Source: JAHRVQ01 sp964548025
GTDB taxonomy: Bacteria > Pseudomonadota > Gammaproteobacteria > Pseudomonadales > Azotimanducaceae
DNA length: 64,000 nucleotides
NCBI GenBank assembly: GCA_964548025.1
Contig: CAZJRI010000005.1
Coordinates: 1-64,000 of the forward strand
Direction: 5' to 3'
Shown: in pieces, positions 9,580 to 18,469 of the stretch
How the letters are laid out: every line of letters starts with the position of its first letter
How positions within the stretch are numbered: the first letter of the stretch is position 1
Made by a program: the position numbers and the translations under genes
Notes under the pieces: generated by a model
What the model was told of the DNA's origin: nothing
The model's database searches: none
Seen by the model: the letters and a program-made list of their open reading frames with translations, nothing else

Positions 9580-10641
9580 TCAGGAAGATTCGTTTCGATC
9601 AAGAAGTTTAATGGTCCAGATCAGTTTTTCATCGCCGACTCTGATCATGTCGAGATCCATCATCAGACGATGAGACCGTATCGTACCGAGCCAGAGTTCA
9701 TACCAGCAATTAAGTAGCAGGTCTTTGTCGGCACCTTCAATATCCCGAACGATGCGAAGTACGTTGTGCTCTATCGTTGCTCGCTCTTCGGTGACATCCT
9801 GCAATACAACTTCGTCCCCCATGCCCAACAACATATTCTTTAGATAGTGGGCGGCGTCTGAGATGCTACCATCGATAGCCCCTGTGAGATTTGCAGTCTC
9901 CGGATAGTACTGTAGTCCAATCAACCGGGCCGCGAGGCTTGCCAGTTCTCTGGTTTCGTCTTCACCGATCACTTCCTTTAGTGTAAGAATCCCATTTCTT
10001 ATGTAGTCCATCGCATAGTTTCGATTAGCCTTCTGCAACCGTTCTTCATTCCACTGGCTGTCCGGTGGACGGGGTTGATCATTTTCAACATAAGGTGGTG
10101 GAAATTCTCCTTTGGCAAACTGAAGACGCTCATCATCTGACAGGTCATGGTCGTATTCCTTGAAGTATCCACAGAATCCAAACTCTCCCGTCATGTCTTC
10201 AGACACGCAAACGTATCCGAGCCTTGGATTCTTAAGCGAGACGCCATTGTAGGCATACCAGCCTTTCAGAAAGCCGCGACTCACACCAACGGGTACACCA
10301 CAGATTGTCGCCCCGTGATACATCCATCGGGGATAGCGAAATCGTACCCAGGCTTTCTTGTCACTCTCTGCCATGTATTCAACGGGAACACCCCCAATTG
10401 AATTAGATAAGACATGGTACTTTGCGCAGGCAACTGCATCAGGCTCGTTGGCTAAACCTAACTTTTCAAAACTGCTGAGAAATTTATCAAGGTGCTGGCG
10501 GCGAAATAGATTGAACATCCATGACTCCATCACGTCTGGTCCTTTGCGTTGCGAAATCATCAACTGAAGACCTAAAAAATAGGCATGATGTATTTGTGCC
10601 TGGGCTTCTATCAGGTGTGTTGATTCAATTTGCGTGGACAT
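9580..10641 (-). CDS. Hypothetical protein, 353 residues
   Basis: No family was recognised. The protein is soluble by composition, lacks a signal peptide, and is rich in aromatic residues, with a notable middle section FRYPRWMYHGATICGVPVG followed by KGWYAYNGV and a proline-rich stretch EFPPPYVENDQPRPPD. The C-terminal third looks helical. Its gene converges with the GPH transporter, the stops being three bases apart. Codon usage and length make it a real gene. ATG start. Confidence 0.7.
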   Translation of the reverse strand: MSTQIESTHLIEAQAQIHHAYFLGLQLMISQRKGPDVMESWMFNLFRRQHLDKFLSSFEKLGLANEPDAVACAKYHVLSNSIGGVPVEYMAESDKKAWVRFRYPRWMYHGATICGVPVGVSRGFLKGWYAYNGVSLKNPRLGYVCVSEDMTGEFGFCGYFKEYDHDLSDDERLQFAKGEFPPPYVENDQPRPPDSQWNEERLQKANRNYAMDYIRNGILTLKEVIGEDETRELASLAARLIGLQYYPETANLTGAIDGSISDAAHYLKNMLLGMGDEVVLQDVTEERATIEHNVLRIVRDIEGADKDLLLNCWYELWLGTIRSHRLMMDLDMIRVGDEKLIWTIKLLDRNESS

Positions 10642-10831
10642 TTGGAACCCTTGTTACTTTATAAATAGGATTCGTAAAGATAAAGAGAGCCAGCAGCCTT
10701 TACAAATGGTTTCAATCAGATTCGGTTTCACCCTGAACTTACACCTGGCCAATAGTTTCAATCAATAACAGTATAAGGTCTGAAATGCAGGTGTTGAGTA
10801 TTGTCTCACTGATTTGATGAATTGACTGGCG

Positions 10832-10837
10832 TATAAT
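10832..10837 (+). promoter_or_regulatory. Possible -10 box TATAAT
   Basis: An exact TATAAT lies 42 bases upstream of the GTG start at 10880. No good -35 hexamer is found at 16-18 bases spacing, so this is only a candidate promoter. Confidence 0.35.
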
Positions 10838-10879
10838 TCTAACGAAGATACTCTACGACTAAGGAGGTGTCAGCAATTC

Positions 10880-11515
10880 GTGAAATACCTGATTGGCTTC
10901 ATCTCATTTATTGTAATCACTACACTTGGCTTATATAGCTTTCTAACTTACTGGCCGCGCCCTGATGATACAACCCCAGCCTGGGTCTACGCATCTGATG
11001 GTGCCTCCCTTAACTACTGTAATATCCCGGAACTTGATGGCAATGGGCTAGTGGCCGCTGACATTCCGAAAGCCTATACGCCAGGTTGTCGATACGAGAC
11101 GATGCCCATGCCCGTTCTGCGTAATTGCCGGGAACCATTGGCAGAAAATGTTAAGGATATGCGCGGCTTATGGTTGGCGGAGTCAGGGCTGGAAGGTCAT
11201 ATAGAAAGAATTGAACAATGCGGCAATCGCATGGTTGTGACTTCTGTCGGCATTCTGCACGATTTTGTGATGGACGGAACCCTCGAAAATGGCGCCCGGG
11301 ATATTCAGCCGCCATGTCTGAATTTTGCAACTGCTATTCGCGTAGATGAAGAGGGGACTGTCATATTTAAGCTGTTCGGGTTATTCGATGCCGTAACTCG
11401 AAAAATGGATGGTGATAAATTGATCTTCACCTATATCGATGGCACCCCAACCAGAATGAAGCGGGTCTGTTACCTGCCGGAAGAATCGACGGGTATGTTT
11501 CAACCGAATAGTTAA
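10880..11515 (+). CDS. Membrane-anchored, cysteine-rich hypothetical protein
   Basis: A 211-residue protein beginning with an uncleaved-looking membrane segment (LIGFISFIVITTLGLYSFL), followed by a soluble domain expected in the periplasm. Six cysteines are spread through that domain (NYCNI, PGCRY, RNCRE, EQCGN, PPCLN, RVCYL), which could form three disulfides. The GTG start is well supported by an AAGGAGGT Shine-Dalgarno at 10861-10868. It appears to be a single-gene unit. No known domain was recognised. Confidence 0.7.
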   Translation: MKYLIGFISFIVITTLGLYSFLTYWPRPDDTTPAWVYASDGASLNYCNIPELDGNGLVAADIPKAYTPGCRYETMPMPVLRNCREPLAENVKDMRGLWLAESGLEGHIERIEQCGNRMVVTSVGILHDFVMDGTLENGARDIQPPCLNFATAIRVDEEGTVIFKLFGLFDAVTRKMDGDKLIFTYIDGTPTRMKRVCYLPEESTGMFQPNS

Positions 11516-11677
11516 TTCTGATTGGCTCAGTTAACCCGGAATCGGCAAAGAAGTGACAGCAAATAGCGGATGACACACGAATATCTCAGGCAGCTCATAT
11601 ATAGCTGTCTCAAATAGGTGTGTCGTTATTCCCTACCGTTTGATGACGAAAACTGGATCCAGTTTACCGTTGTCAGT

Positions 11678-12154
11678 CTAAATCGTGTATTTGAGACACT
11701 CGTCTTCGTCCGTACTCTCGTTTTTTCGTTTGCGGGTTTTCTTTAGTTTCACGAATTGCTTCCAGCCGGTCCAGATGTTTCCTTTCGAGTCACGGTTGTT
11801 TTTTGTTTCACCTTCGTCTGGAAAAGCTTCAGTTTCAAAATCGATCTTGAATTTCAGCCTTCTCTTGTTCTTAACATTCCAGTCTACTTTCTGCCCGGGG
11901 CAAACCCAGATCACGTTACCACCAGTACTTACTTCCAGGTCTGTGGGTTCATCGTTACTGTTGGTGATGATGTCGACTTCGACCTTTTTGCCTGATTTTC
12001 TGTTATCGCAGGTTTCAGCCGTAGTATCTCTTTTTTCAACCTCTGGGCAACTCGCTCCTGTTGTATCAACGTTAGTAAGCACCACGGCGGGACCGGCGCA
12101 TCCATGTAGTAATAGAATACATGGGAGAATATAAAGGCTCGATGTATATCGCAT
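11678..12154 (-). CDS. Small lipoprotein, hypothetical
   Basis: About 158 residues from the chosen ATG at 12154. The N-terminus is a lipoprotein signal (SLYILPCILLLHGC, with lipobox LHGC), followed by a charged domain containing CPEVEKRD, ETCDNRKSG, IWVCPGQKVDW and a lysine/arginine-rich C-terminus (KLKKTRKRKNE). The frame is open to 12247, but the ATG at 12154 has an AAGGAG Shine-Dalgarno and places the lipobox correctly. It lies about 120 bases downstream of the TIR-TPR gene on the same strand and could be co-transcribed. No domain recognised. Confidence 0.7.
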   Translation of the reverse strand: MRYTSSLYILPCILLLHGCAGPAVVLTNVDTTGASCPEVEKRDTTAETCDNRKSGKKVEVDIITNSNDEPTDLEVSTGGNVIWVCPGQKVDWNVKNKRRLKFKIDFETEAFPDEGETKNNRDSKGNIWTGWKQFVKLKKTRKRKNESTDEDECLKYTI

Positions 12155-12277
12155 GTCTGAACTCCTTCTTGTGTTTTCCAGACTTGATTGTGAACTTATA
12201 GCGACTGAACGAGATCGTTGGAAAACAGTGTCGAATATGATTCGCATGTCTGGATGGTTCTTGTGTTGCTGAATATA

Positions 12278-14335
12278 CTAATCTAATGGCTGAAGCATTG
12301 GATCAGATTCTACAAGAATCGGCAAGTAACCATTTTCAAGTGCTTTCTTGATAAATTGATCGGATTCTGTTCGTTTTTTCATCAATGAGTAGGCTACCGC
12401 AAAGCTATAGTAGACATTCATATCTGAAGACGCCTCGGTTGATGCCTGTTTAATCATCTCAACACCACGTTCCACATCGTTAACCGCTGCATAATAGACA
12501 GCCAGTCTGGACGTCGTAAATACATCATCCGGTTTGATTGCTAACTGGGTGATTGCGAGATCTATCGCCTTTAGATACGCCTCGGACTTCTCCGTTTCTG
12601 CTTCGTCAACGAAACTCAGCGCATCACCCAGATTACCCCACCATCGATGGTCTTCCGGTGCCAGCGCCACTGCCTGACGGAACATCTCTGCCGCTTCGTC
12701 AAATCTTCGAAGAAAAAATAACGCACTGCCAATATTCGACAAACTACTGGGATCTGATTGAAGATCATTTGCCTGCTGCCATGCAGCCAGTGCCTGATCG
12801 AATTCACCGAGAAAATAACGGGCTGTACCGAGATTAATCCAGGCGGTTACATTGGCGGGTGCAAGATATGTCACTTCATAGAAATTTTCTTTCGCCTTTT
12901 GAAAACTGCCCTGTTGGAAGTAGAAGACGCCCAGGCTGTTGTGAGTCTTCCAATAGCCCCGCTGGATTGAGAGGGCGCGTTGCAGTACCTCTTCTGCTTC
13001 CCCGTATCGATCAAGGGCACTCAGCACCAGGCCCATGCCCGTTAGTGCATCGGCATTCTCAGGGTCCAATTCCAGTGTCTTTCTGAGTTCGATTTCTGCA
13101 TCATCGTATTGACCCGATGCGTCATACAGCAATCCAAGAGCAAGGTAACTTCTGCTGTTTTCACTGTCCAGCGTCAGCGCTCTGTGACAAGCGCGTTCTG
13201 CATTTTCAAAACTGAGAGAATCCCTCTGTTCTTCATAGATCCCGAGGTAACTTCGGCACAGTCCCGAATAAGCCTCTGCGAAGCCTCGATCTAATTCTAC
13301 AGCTTGCAGGAAGGCATCACGAGCCAGATTCAAACTGACTAAATCAGCGCGGCGGAGCAGATCCTGTGCTAGTAAATAGGATCTATATGCGGCGTTATTA
13401 TCCGAGATAGTTCGATTCAGGCGCTGCCTCGAACGAATATCAAGATCTATGTCCAGGGCATCAACAAGATCTTTAGTCACTTCGTTCCGCAGCTTTGAAA
13501 AGTTATCTGTCAAAAGAATATAACTTTCAGACCAGACTTCGTTTGACGATTTACTGTCCAGCAAAGTAACTACCAGTGACTGCCTGTCTTCTGCGTTAAT
13601 CACTTTTCCAAGCAGAAGAAACCTTACCGACAGTTTTGATGCGACCTCGGCGGGCGATCTATTGGAAGACAGGTCTCTGATTGCTACTTCATTAACAACC
13701 GAGATCGATTGAATCTCCCGCAATAACCCATATATTTCACTGCCAATACCTGGGAATGATTCAGCGGATTCAAATGGTAATATCGCCAGGGTGATTCTGT
13801 TGTTTTTATCCATCGCCGAATCGCTGATACCAGATTGATAGGTGATCCAGGTTCCGGCTATTAAGAGGCAAATAAAGCCGAGGACAATTGCAGGCAGCCA
13901 GTTTTTTTTCTGAGGAATGGCGAAGTCCGCGTCAGGACTTGGTTCATCACCCACCTTTGCCGCGATTGCCTTGAGCAAACCATCAAATTCTTCCTGCTCG
14001 GCATGCTTCGGCCACTCTAGAAGACTGGCACCCTGAGACTGGCGAAACGCTACCGCTGTCCTCACTTCGTCGATATGCACCGGTACCAGTATATCGCGAT
14101 CCTGTCCTTCCAAAGCTTCATTCTTCACCCAGGTTGAATTGACTGAATGCCTGCTCCAGACAACCAGCACACAGCGGGCTCGCAGAATCTCCTTGTCTAT
14201 CTTTGCTTCGAACTGATCACCCGGGACTAACGCCCTGTCCCACCATACGTCATAGCCATGAGAAATTAACGCATCAACTAACGGTTTGACGCGTTCCTTG
14301 TCTTCACGCGAATAGCTGACGAAGATGTCACTCAA
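12278..14335 (-). CDS. TIR domain - transmembrane - TPR repeat protein
   Basis: A 685-residue protein with an N-terminal TIR domain (residues 2 to about 125: DIFVSYSREDK, YDVWWDRALVPGD, CVLVVWSRHSV). The segment SVNSTWVKNEA gives the SxxWxxxE pattern (W69, E73) that carries the catalytic Glu in NAD-cleaving TIR domains. One transmembrane helix follows (about 146-166), then an outer segment LAILPFESAES resembling the FlgO/TolB-like module often placed before TPRs, then about eight TPR units (about 330-640, for example AYSGLCRSYLGIYEE and AEIELRKTLELDPENADAL). The TTG start is chosen because the TIR fold begins immediately. Topology suggests a cytoplasmic TIR and periplasmic TPRs. The role is unknown: signalling or immunity. 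Confidence 0.88.
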   Translation of the reverse strand: MSDIFVSYSREDKERVKPLVDALISHGYDVWWDRALVPGDQFEAKIDKEILRARCVLVVWSRHSVNSTWVKNEALEGQDRDILVPVHIDEVRTAVAFRQSQGASLLEWPKHAEQEEFDGLLKAIAAKVGDEPSPDADFAIPQKKNWLPAIVLGFICLLIAGTWITYQSGISDSAMDKNNRITLAILPFESAESFPGIGSEIYGLLREIQSISVVNEVAIRDLSSNRSPAEVASKLSVRFLLLGKVINAEDRQSLVVTLLDSKSSNEVWSESYILLTDNFSKLRNEVTKDLVDALDIDLDIRSRQRLNRTISDNNAAYRSYLLAQDLLRRADLVSLNLARDAFLQAVELDRGFAEAYSGLCRSYLGIYEEQRDSLSFENAERACHRALTLDSENSRSYLALGLLYDASGQYDDAEIELRKTLELDPENADALTGMGLVLSALDRYGEAEEVLQRALSIQRGYWKTHNSLGVFYFQQGSFQKAKENFYEVTYLAPANVTAWINLGTARYFLGEFDQALAAWQQANDLQSDPSSLSNIGSALFFLRRFDEAAEMFRQAVALAPEDHRWWGNLGDALSFVDEAETEKSEAYLKAIDLAITQLAIKPDDVFTTSRLAVYYAAVNDVERGVEMIKQASTEASSDMNVYYSFAVAYSLMKKRTESDQFIKKALENGYLPILVESDPMLQPLD

Positions 14336-14496
14336 ACTGGAATGCCTTTTTTTTCGGAAGCTTAGTACTAAATTAAGAGCTGAACAAGATCACATGGGTC
14401 AGTGAGTTCGATACGCTGTGGATAAACGACAAATCGGTGCATTAAAACTCGTTTGGAGATGGGTATCAGAGGAAGCCAGAGAACCTGAAAGTACAA

Positions 14497-14916
14497 TCAA
14501 GCCCGATTCTGATTGTCTGTTTTATCATCTCGTGGTAGTGAGCCATATATTAGAAATGAACAGAACAATATGCCCATTACCGATCCAACTATTCGAAGCA
14601 GGAGAACATTGCCAATCCACCAGTCTATATATGCCACCCAGATATCAACGGGGATGAAAGGCGCTATCAGCCCGGCGAGAAGATACAGTGCACCCATTAC
14701 CTTGAAGGTGCGAGGGAATTTTGTGACAGGCCCTGCAAGATACAGGATTGTACCCCAGAGTAGATACCCAAATACCGCGACGTATATACCCGGGCTGGAT
14801 CTTGCGATATCCATCATGGATATCAATGTTTCCGGATCGATTGCCAATGAAATGCTGGCAATCATTCCCAAGGTTGACAGAAGCAAGACTAACATTGCCA
14901 TTGTAGATGCAATCAT
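14497..14916 (-). CDS. Small integral membrane protein
   Basis: About 139 residues with four hydrophobic segments: MAMLVLLLSTLGMIASISLA, YVAVFGYLLWGTILYLAG, VMGALYLLAGLIAPFI and LLRIVGSVMGILFCSFLIYG, then a short charged tail. The ATG at 14916 has AGGA at good spacing; a longer frame to 14973 lacks one. It is the last gene of a leftward run with the PhyH-like and P450 genes, about 130 bases after PhyH. No family recognised. Confidence 0.65.
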   Translation of the reverse strand: MIASTMAMLVLLLSTLGMIASISLAIDPETLISMMDIARSSPGIYVAVFGYLLWGTILYLAGPVTKFPRTFKVMGALYLLAGLIAPFIPVDIWVAYIDWWIGNVLLLRIVGSVMGILFCSFLIYGSLPRDDKTDNQNRA

Positions 14917-15047
14917 GATTTTCCTGGGTTGAGTAATTGGGTTGAGTCGTTGAGCAGGTATATCGAAAATCAAAATTCACTGGCATCATGCCGCAGATCC
15001 TCAAAGCACCTTCAATTGTGGCGTTAGAAATTCTGTTGTCGATTGTT

Positions 15048-15887
15048 TCAATTGTTAGCCTCAACACAATTTCCATCCACAAGAATCGAATACTGGCGAT
15101 CCGGTGCGGTACAGGCCACCAGTTGTCGCTGATCATCCTCCGTTGTCACTATACTGGTGCCATCGGGCGCAAACTGGACGATATAACTCTTGCGCTCGCT
15201 ATCCGTCAGATTTGGGCCTGTCATATGAGGGGTCAGTGAGGAGAATATGACGGCACCACCTTTGCGAACGGGCGCACATTCAGCTCTTTCCATACCCTCA
15301 TCCGTACAGACCAGACCTAATTTAGTCTTTCGATGTGCATAGGTGCCAGCGCGGTGAGCGCCAGGAATAACCCATGGGCAACCGTTATCTTCATCCGCAT
15401 CATTAAGGGCAACCCAGCACGTTAGATACTGTTGGGGTTGTATAAAGGTATAACCATTGTCCTGATGCCAGGGGAAAATCTCAGGGTTGTGAGGTTTCTT
15501 GTAGACGAGTTGATCCCAATAGAGCCTGACATCGGGTCCCAGTAGATCGTATGTCACGTCCAGAAAGAATTGCGAATGTGTGAATGCCCTGGCTGCTTCG
15601 TTGCGGGCTACAAGATGAGGGGTGAATGTGATTTCGTCAGCGCGGGAGATTGATGCCTTGCCACCATAATGCGTACGAAGATATTCTGTGCTCTTCTCTT
15701 CAAATGGGTCCAGTTCGGCAAGTAGCTTATCGATGGTTTCATCGTCAAACGCGTGTTCAAAGACAAAGAAGCCATCGCGATTATATTGCGCAGCCTGCTC
15801 GTCGCTGATTACCCTGAACGGTCCCTTCCGGTCCTTCCAGTCGAAACTTTCATTCAGTACGTGCTTCTTCAAGAGTTCCGTTCCCAT
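15048..15887 (-). CDS. Phytanoyl-CoA dioxygenase (PhyH) family protein
   Basis: A 279-residue Fe(II)/2-oxoglutarate oxygenase. The iron-binding facial triad is visible: HxD in PWHQDNGYT (about residue 140) and the distal His in SSLTPHMTGPN (about residue 220). The family mark YNRDGFFVFEHAF lies near the start, and CWVALNDADEDNGCP is typical of PhyH proteins. Members hydroxylate branched acyl-CoAs or diverse secondary metabolites; the substrate here is open. It sits 62 bases downstream of the P450 on the same strand, so both oxygenases probably belong to one oxidation pathway. Confidence 0.88.
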   Translation of the reverse strand: MGTELLKKHVLNESFDWKDRKGPFRVISDEQAAQYNRDGFFVFEHAFDDETIDKLLAELDPFEEKSTEYLRTHYGGKASISRADEITFTPHLVARNEAARAFTHSQFFLDVTYDLLGPDVRLYWDQLVYKKPHNPEIFPWHQDNGYTFIQPQQYLTCWVALNDADEDNGCPWVIPGAHRAGTYAHRKTKLGLVCTDEGMERAECAPVRKGGAVIFSSLTPHMTGPNLTDSERKSYIVQFAPDGTSIVTTEDDQRQLVACTAPDRQYSILVDGNCVEANN

Positions 15888-15949
15888 TTTCTTCTATCCC
15901 GAATTTCTTCTGGGAGATAGTCAAACTGCAGTCCCGGATTTGCTGTGAA

Positions 15950-17200
15950 TCAAAGAGGATGCAGCACAACAGGTACGTTCTTTATACCCCGAATAAAATT
16001 GTTGGAAACGCGTTCAACGTCACCTACCAATTCAATTTTGTTAAATCGTTTTTGGATCTCTTCCCAGAGTACCCGCAATTGCATTTCTGCAAGGCGATTA
16101 CCCATGCAACGGTGTATACCAAATCCGAACGACACATGTTGCCTGGCGTTTGATCTGTCGATGATCAGCCTGTCAGCGTCTTCAAATACAGATTCGTCCC
16201 GATTGCCGGACAAATACCACATAATCACTTTATCGCCTTGCTTAATCTGTTTGCCCCCCAATTCGTAATCTCTTGTTGCAGTTCGACGCATATGGATTAC
16301 CGGGGTTTGCCAGCGGATTATCTCTGCAACCATATTTGGAATGAGTTCAGGACGCTCCCTGAGTTTCTGATACTCGTCAGGATACTGGTTAAGTGCAATC
16401 ACACCACCACTGATACTGTTACGCGTGGTGTCGTTGCCACCGACGATGAGTAATAGAATATTCCCCAGGAACATCATCGGATCATTGATCATATCCTTGG
16501 TTGATTCGCCATGGGCCAGCATGGATATAAGATCAAACTTGGGTTCCTCAGCGGCGCGTTCGTGCCAGAGTTGCATGAATGCCACAGCGGCCTCCTGCAA
16601 ATGAGCCCATCTCTCCTGAATATCAATTTTCTCGCCCGTCACTTCTTCGACGTTTGTCGCCAGATCTGACCAGAAGACAAGTTTGCGCCGGTCTTCATAA
16701 GGGAAGTCGAATAATGTGGCGAGCATACGGGCTGTTAATTCGATGGATACCTTGTCCACCCAGTTGAACGATTCGCCGACGGGCAGGTTCTCCAGGATAT
16801 CGATAACCCGCTCACGAATAAGAGGTTCCATGGTGACAAGATTGGTTGGTGCCACGGCAGGGCTCACCGTCGCTCTTTGCACGTCGTGTTCCGGCGGGTC
16901 CATCCCGATAAAGCTGCTTGGTTCTGACCTGTCGAGATCAGTTCCGGCATTGTTTTCAGCTATCGCAATCCCCTTCGCTGACGAGAACACCTCGTGATTC
17001 GAGTCCACTGCCTTTATGTCCGCATGCCGGGTCACAGACCAGTAGGCGCCATTCACACTGTCCTTGCAATAATGGACAGGATCTTCTTTCCTCAATCGGG
17101 CAAACCACTCATACCAGGTGTCCTCATGAAACAGCTCCGGTCGGCTTATATCGATATCTTGAAGGGGTTGGTTTGTTGCATCCGGGAGTGTGGCGCTCAT
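15950..17200 (-). CDS. Cytochrome P450, CYP153-like (alkane/terminal hydroxylase type)
   Basis: A 416-residue soluble P450. The haem-binding loop FGFGIHRCMGNRLAE contains the Cys ligand (Cys365), the I-helix is GGNDTTRNS, and the ExxR motif is EIIRWQ. The stretches NMVAEIIRWQTPVIHMRRTA, KVIMWYLSGNRDE and the C-terminal SNNFIRG are those expected of CYP153 enzymes, which place a terminal hydroxyl on alkanes and related hydrophobic chains with ferredoxin and ferredoxin reductase. No electron-transfer partner gene is seen nearby. It is probably the first gene of a leftward unit with the PhyH-like protein. Confidence 0.88.
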   Translation of the reverse strand: MSATLPDATNQPLQDIDISRPELFHEDTWYEWFARLRKEDPVHYCKDSVNGAYWSVTRHADIKAVDSNHEVFSSAKGIAIAENNAGTDLDRSEPSSFIGMDPPEHDVQRATVSPAVAPTNLVTMEPLIRERVIDILENLPVGESFNWVDKVSIELTARMLATLFDFPYEDRRKLVFWSDLATNVEEVTGEKIDIQERWAHLQEAAVAFMQLWHERAAEEPKFDLISMLAHGESTKDMINDPMMFLGNILLLIVGGNDTTRNSISGGVIALNQYPDEYQKLRERPELIPNMVAEIIRWQTPVIHMRRTATRDYELGGKQIKQGDKVIMWYLSGNRDESVFEDADRLIIDRSNARQHVSFGFGIHRCMGNRLAEMQLRVLWEEIQKRFNKIELVGDVERVSNNFIRGIKNVPVVLHPL

Positions 17201-17385
17201 AGCAGGGTCTCTAGTTATATTATAAACATTTGTAACCTAACGCTGATGAACGAAGTAGTCAATTATTTGTGATTTCATTTATCGCATTCGCATACGAGGC
17301 TGAGTGTAGCCATAGTCAAGAGCAGTGACGATCAAAGTATATTTGTTCGTAATTCCAACTTGTAAAACAGATGCGTTGTGGTTTG

Positions 17386-18177
17386 CTAATTTTGATTAAA
17401 CTCCTCGTACAGAGAATAAACTTTTTGAATGAGATCAATCATTGCTGTATTACCGCTGTCGTGGCCCTTTTCGAAATCATTCTCTATTGTGGCCATCTGA
17501 TTCGTGATGTGAGCGAAGCAGATAATGTCTTTATCGGCCGCCTGTGCGAATGCATATAACGCTGAAGCCTCCATCTCAACGGAGAGAAGTCCGCTATCGG
17601 TAGTGACTTTTGTGGCTTCGGCTGTCTCTCGATAGGGTGCGTCTGTTGTCCAGGACCCGCCTCGAACGAGTCCGGGTGTAGCATCCATGATTGCATCCGC
17701 CAGGGGGTGGAGATCTTCTCTCAGCGAAACAAATTCAGAAGGGGGTAGGTAGTGATAGCTTGTTCCTTCATCTCGCAAAGAGTGATCAATCAATTGGAAA
17801 TAGGGAGGGGGTTTATGCCTTTCGAGTTGACCTGCTGATGTGATGCTGATCAGAAATTCACAGCCAGAGACAAATAGCTGTTCCGCTACCAATACGGCAA
17901 ACGATGCCCCAACAGCGCAGGCAACCACGCCAACAGTAGCATCACCGACTTCCAGGTTTCGCATTTCTGTGTGGTAGCATGCCCAACTGTCGTTGAGCGG
18001 TGTACCTGAATCTCGCAGGTGTCGTGACAGGTCACCGTCAGGGTCAAGCACGCAACAGGCAGGCACATTCGATTGATCCAATCCCTTCTGTCGTCGTGCT
18101 TCTCTTATAAGGGCACCTGGTTCGAATATTGAGTCGCTGTTGTAGTGCTTGTTGAGAAGTAATGGCGGTGTGCCCAT
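17386..18177 (-). CDS. Nucleoside phosphorylase family protein (uridine phosphorylase-like)
   Basis: A 263-residue protein. The PNP/UDP phosphorylase signature is visible in VGASFAVLVAEQLFVSGCEFL and, near the end, in SVEMEASALYAFAQA, the ME/E segment that contacts the ribose. Enzymes of this family cleave a nucleoside with phosphate to free base and ribose-1-phosphate. The N-terminus (about 60 residues) is less typical, so the base specificity, or even a different purine/pyrimidine substrate, cannot be told. The gene stands alone between the P450 and the sensor gene. ATG start with a weak ribosome site. Confidence 0.75.
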   Translation of the reverse strand: MGTPPLLLNKHYNSDSIFEPGALIREARRQKGLDQSNVPACCVLDPDGDLSRHLRDSGTPLNDSWACYHTEMRNLEVGDATVGVVACAVGASFAVLVAEQLFVSGCEFLISITSAGQLERHKPPPYFQLIDHSLRDEGTSYHYLPPSEFVSLREDLHPLADAIMDATPGLVRGGSWTTDAPYRETAEATKVTTDSGLLSVEMEASALYAFAQAADKDIICFAHITNQMATIENDFEKGHDSGNTAMIDLIQKVYSLYEEFNQN

Positions 18178-18469
18178 CTGGTATCCAGTATCCCTTCAAA
18201 TGGGTCCATGATAGGGTTCTGGGCAGCCCAGCGCAAAAATGAAAATCATTAATGCTCAGTTAATTCTTTTGACAGTCGGTCCAGTCGCACTGCTCGACAG
18301 TCTGAACCTATCAGCATCCAGGCATATACAGAAATATAACAATCGTTCGATCATTTTAGGGGAACGCTACTATGCTAAAACTGCGGTCGGCGTTGCGGGT
18401 GACCCGCCTCTCTGATCCTCGTGGAAAACGCTTGAACCACGAACGGTGATTTCTCTTCCGAGCGAGAAC

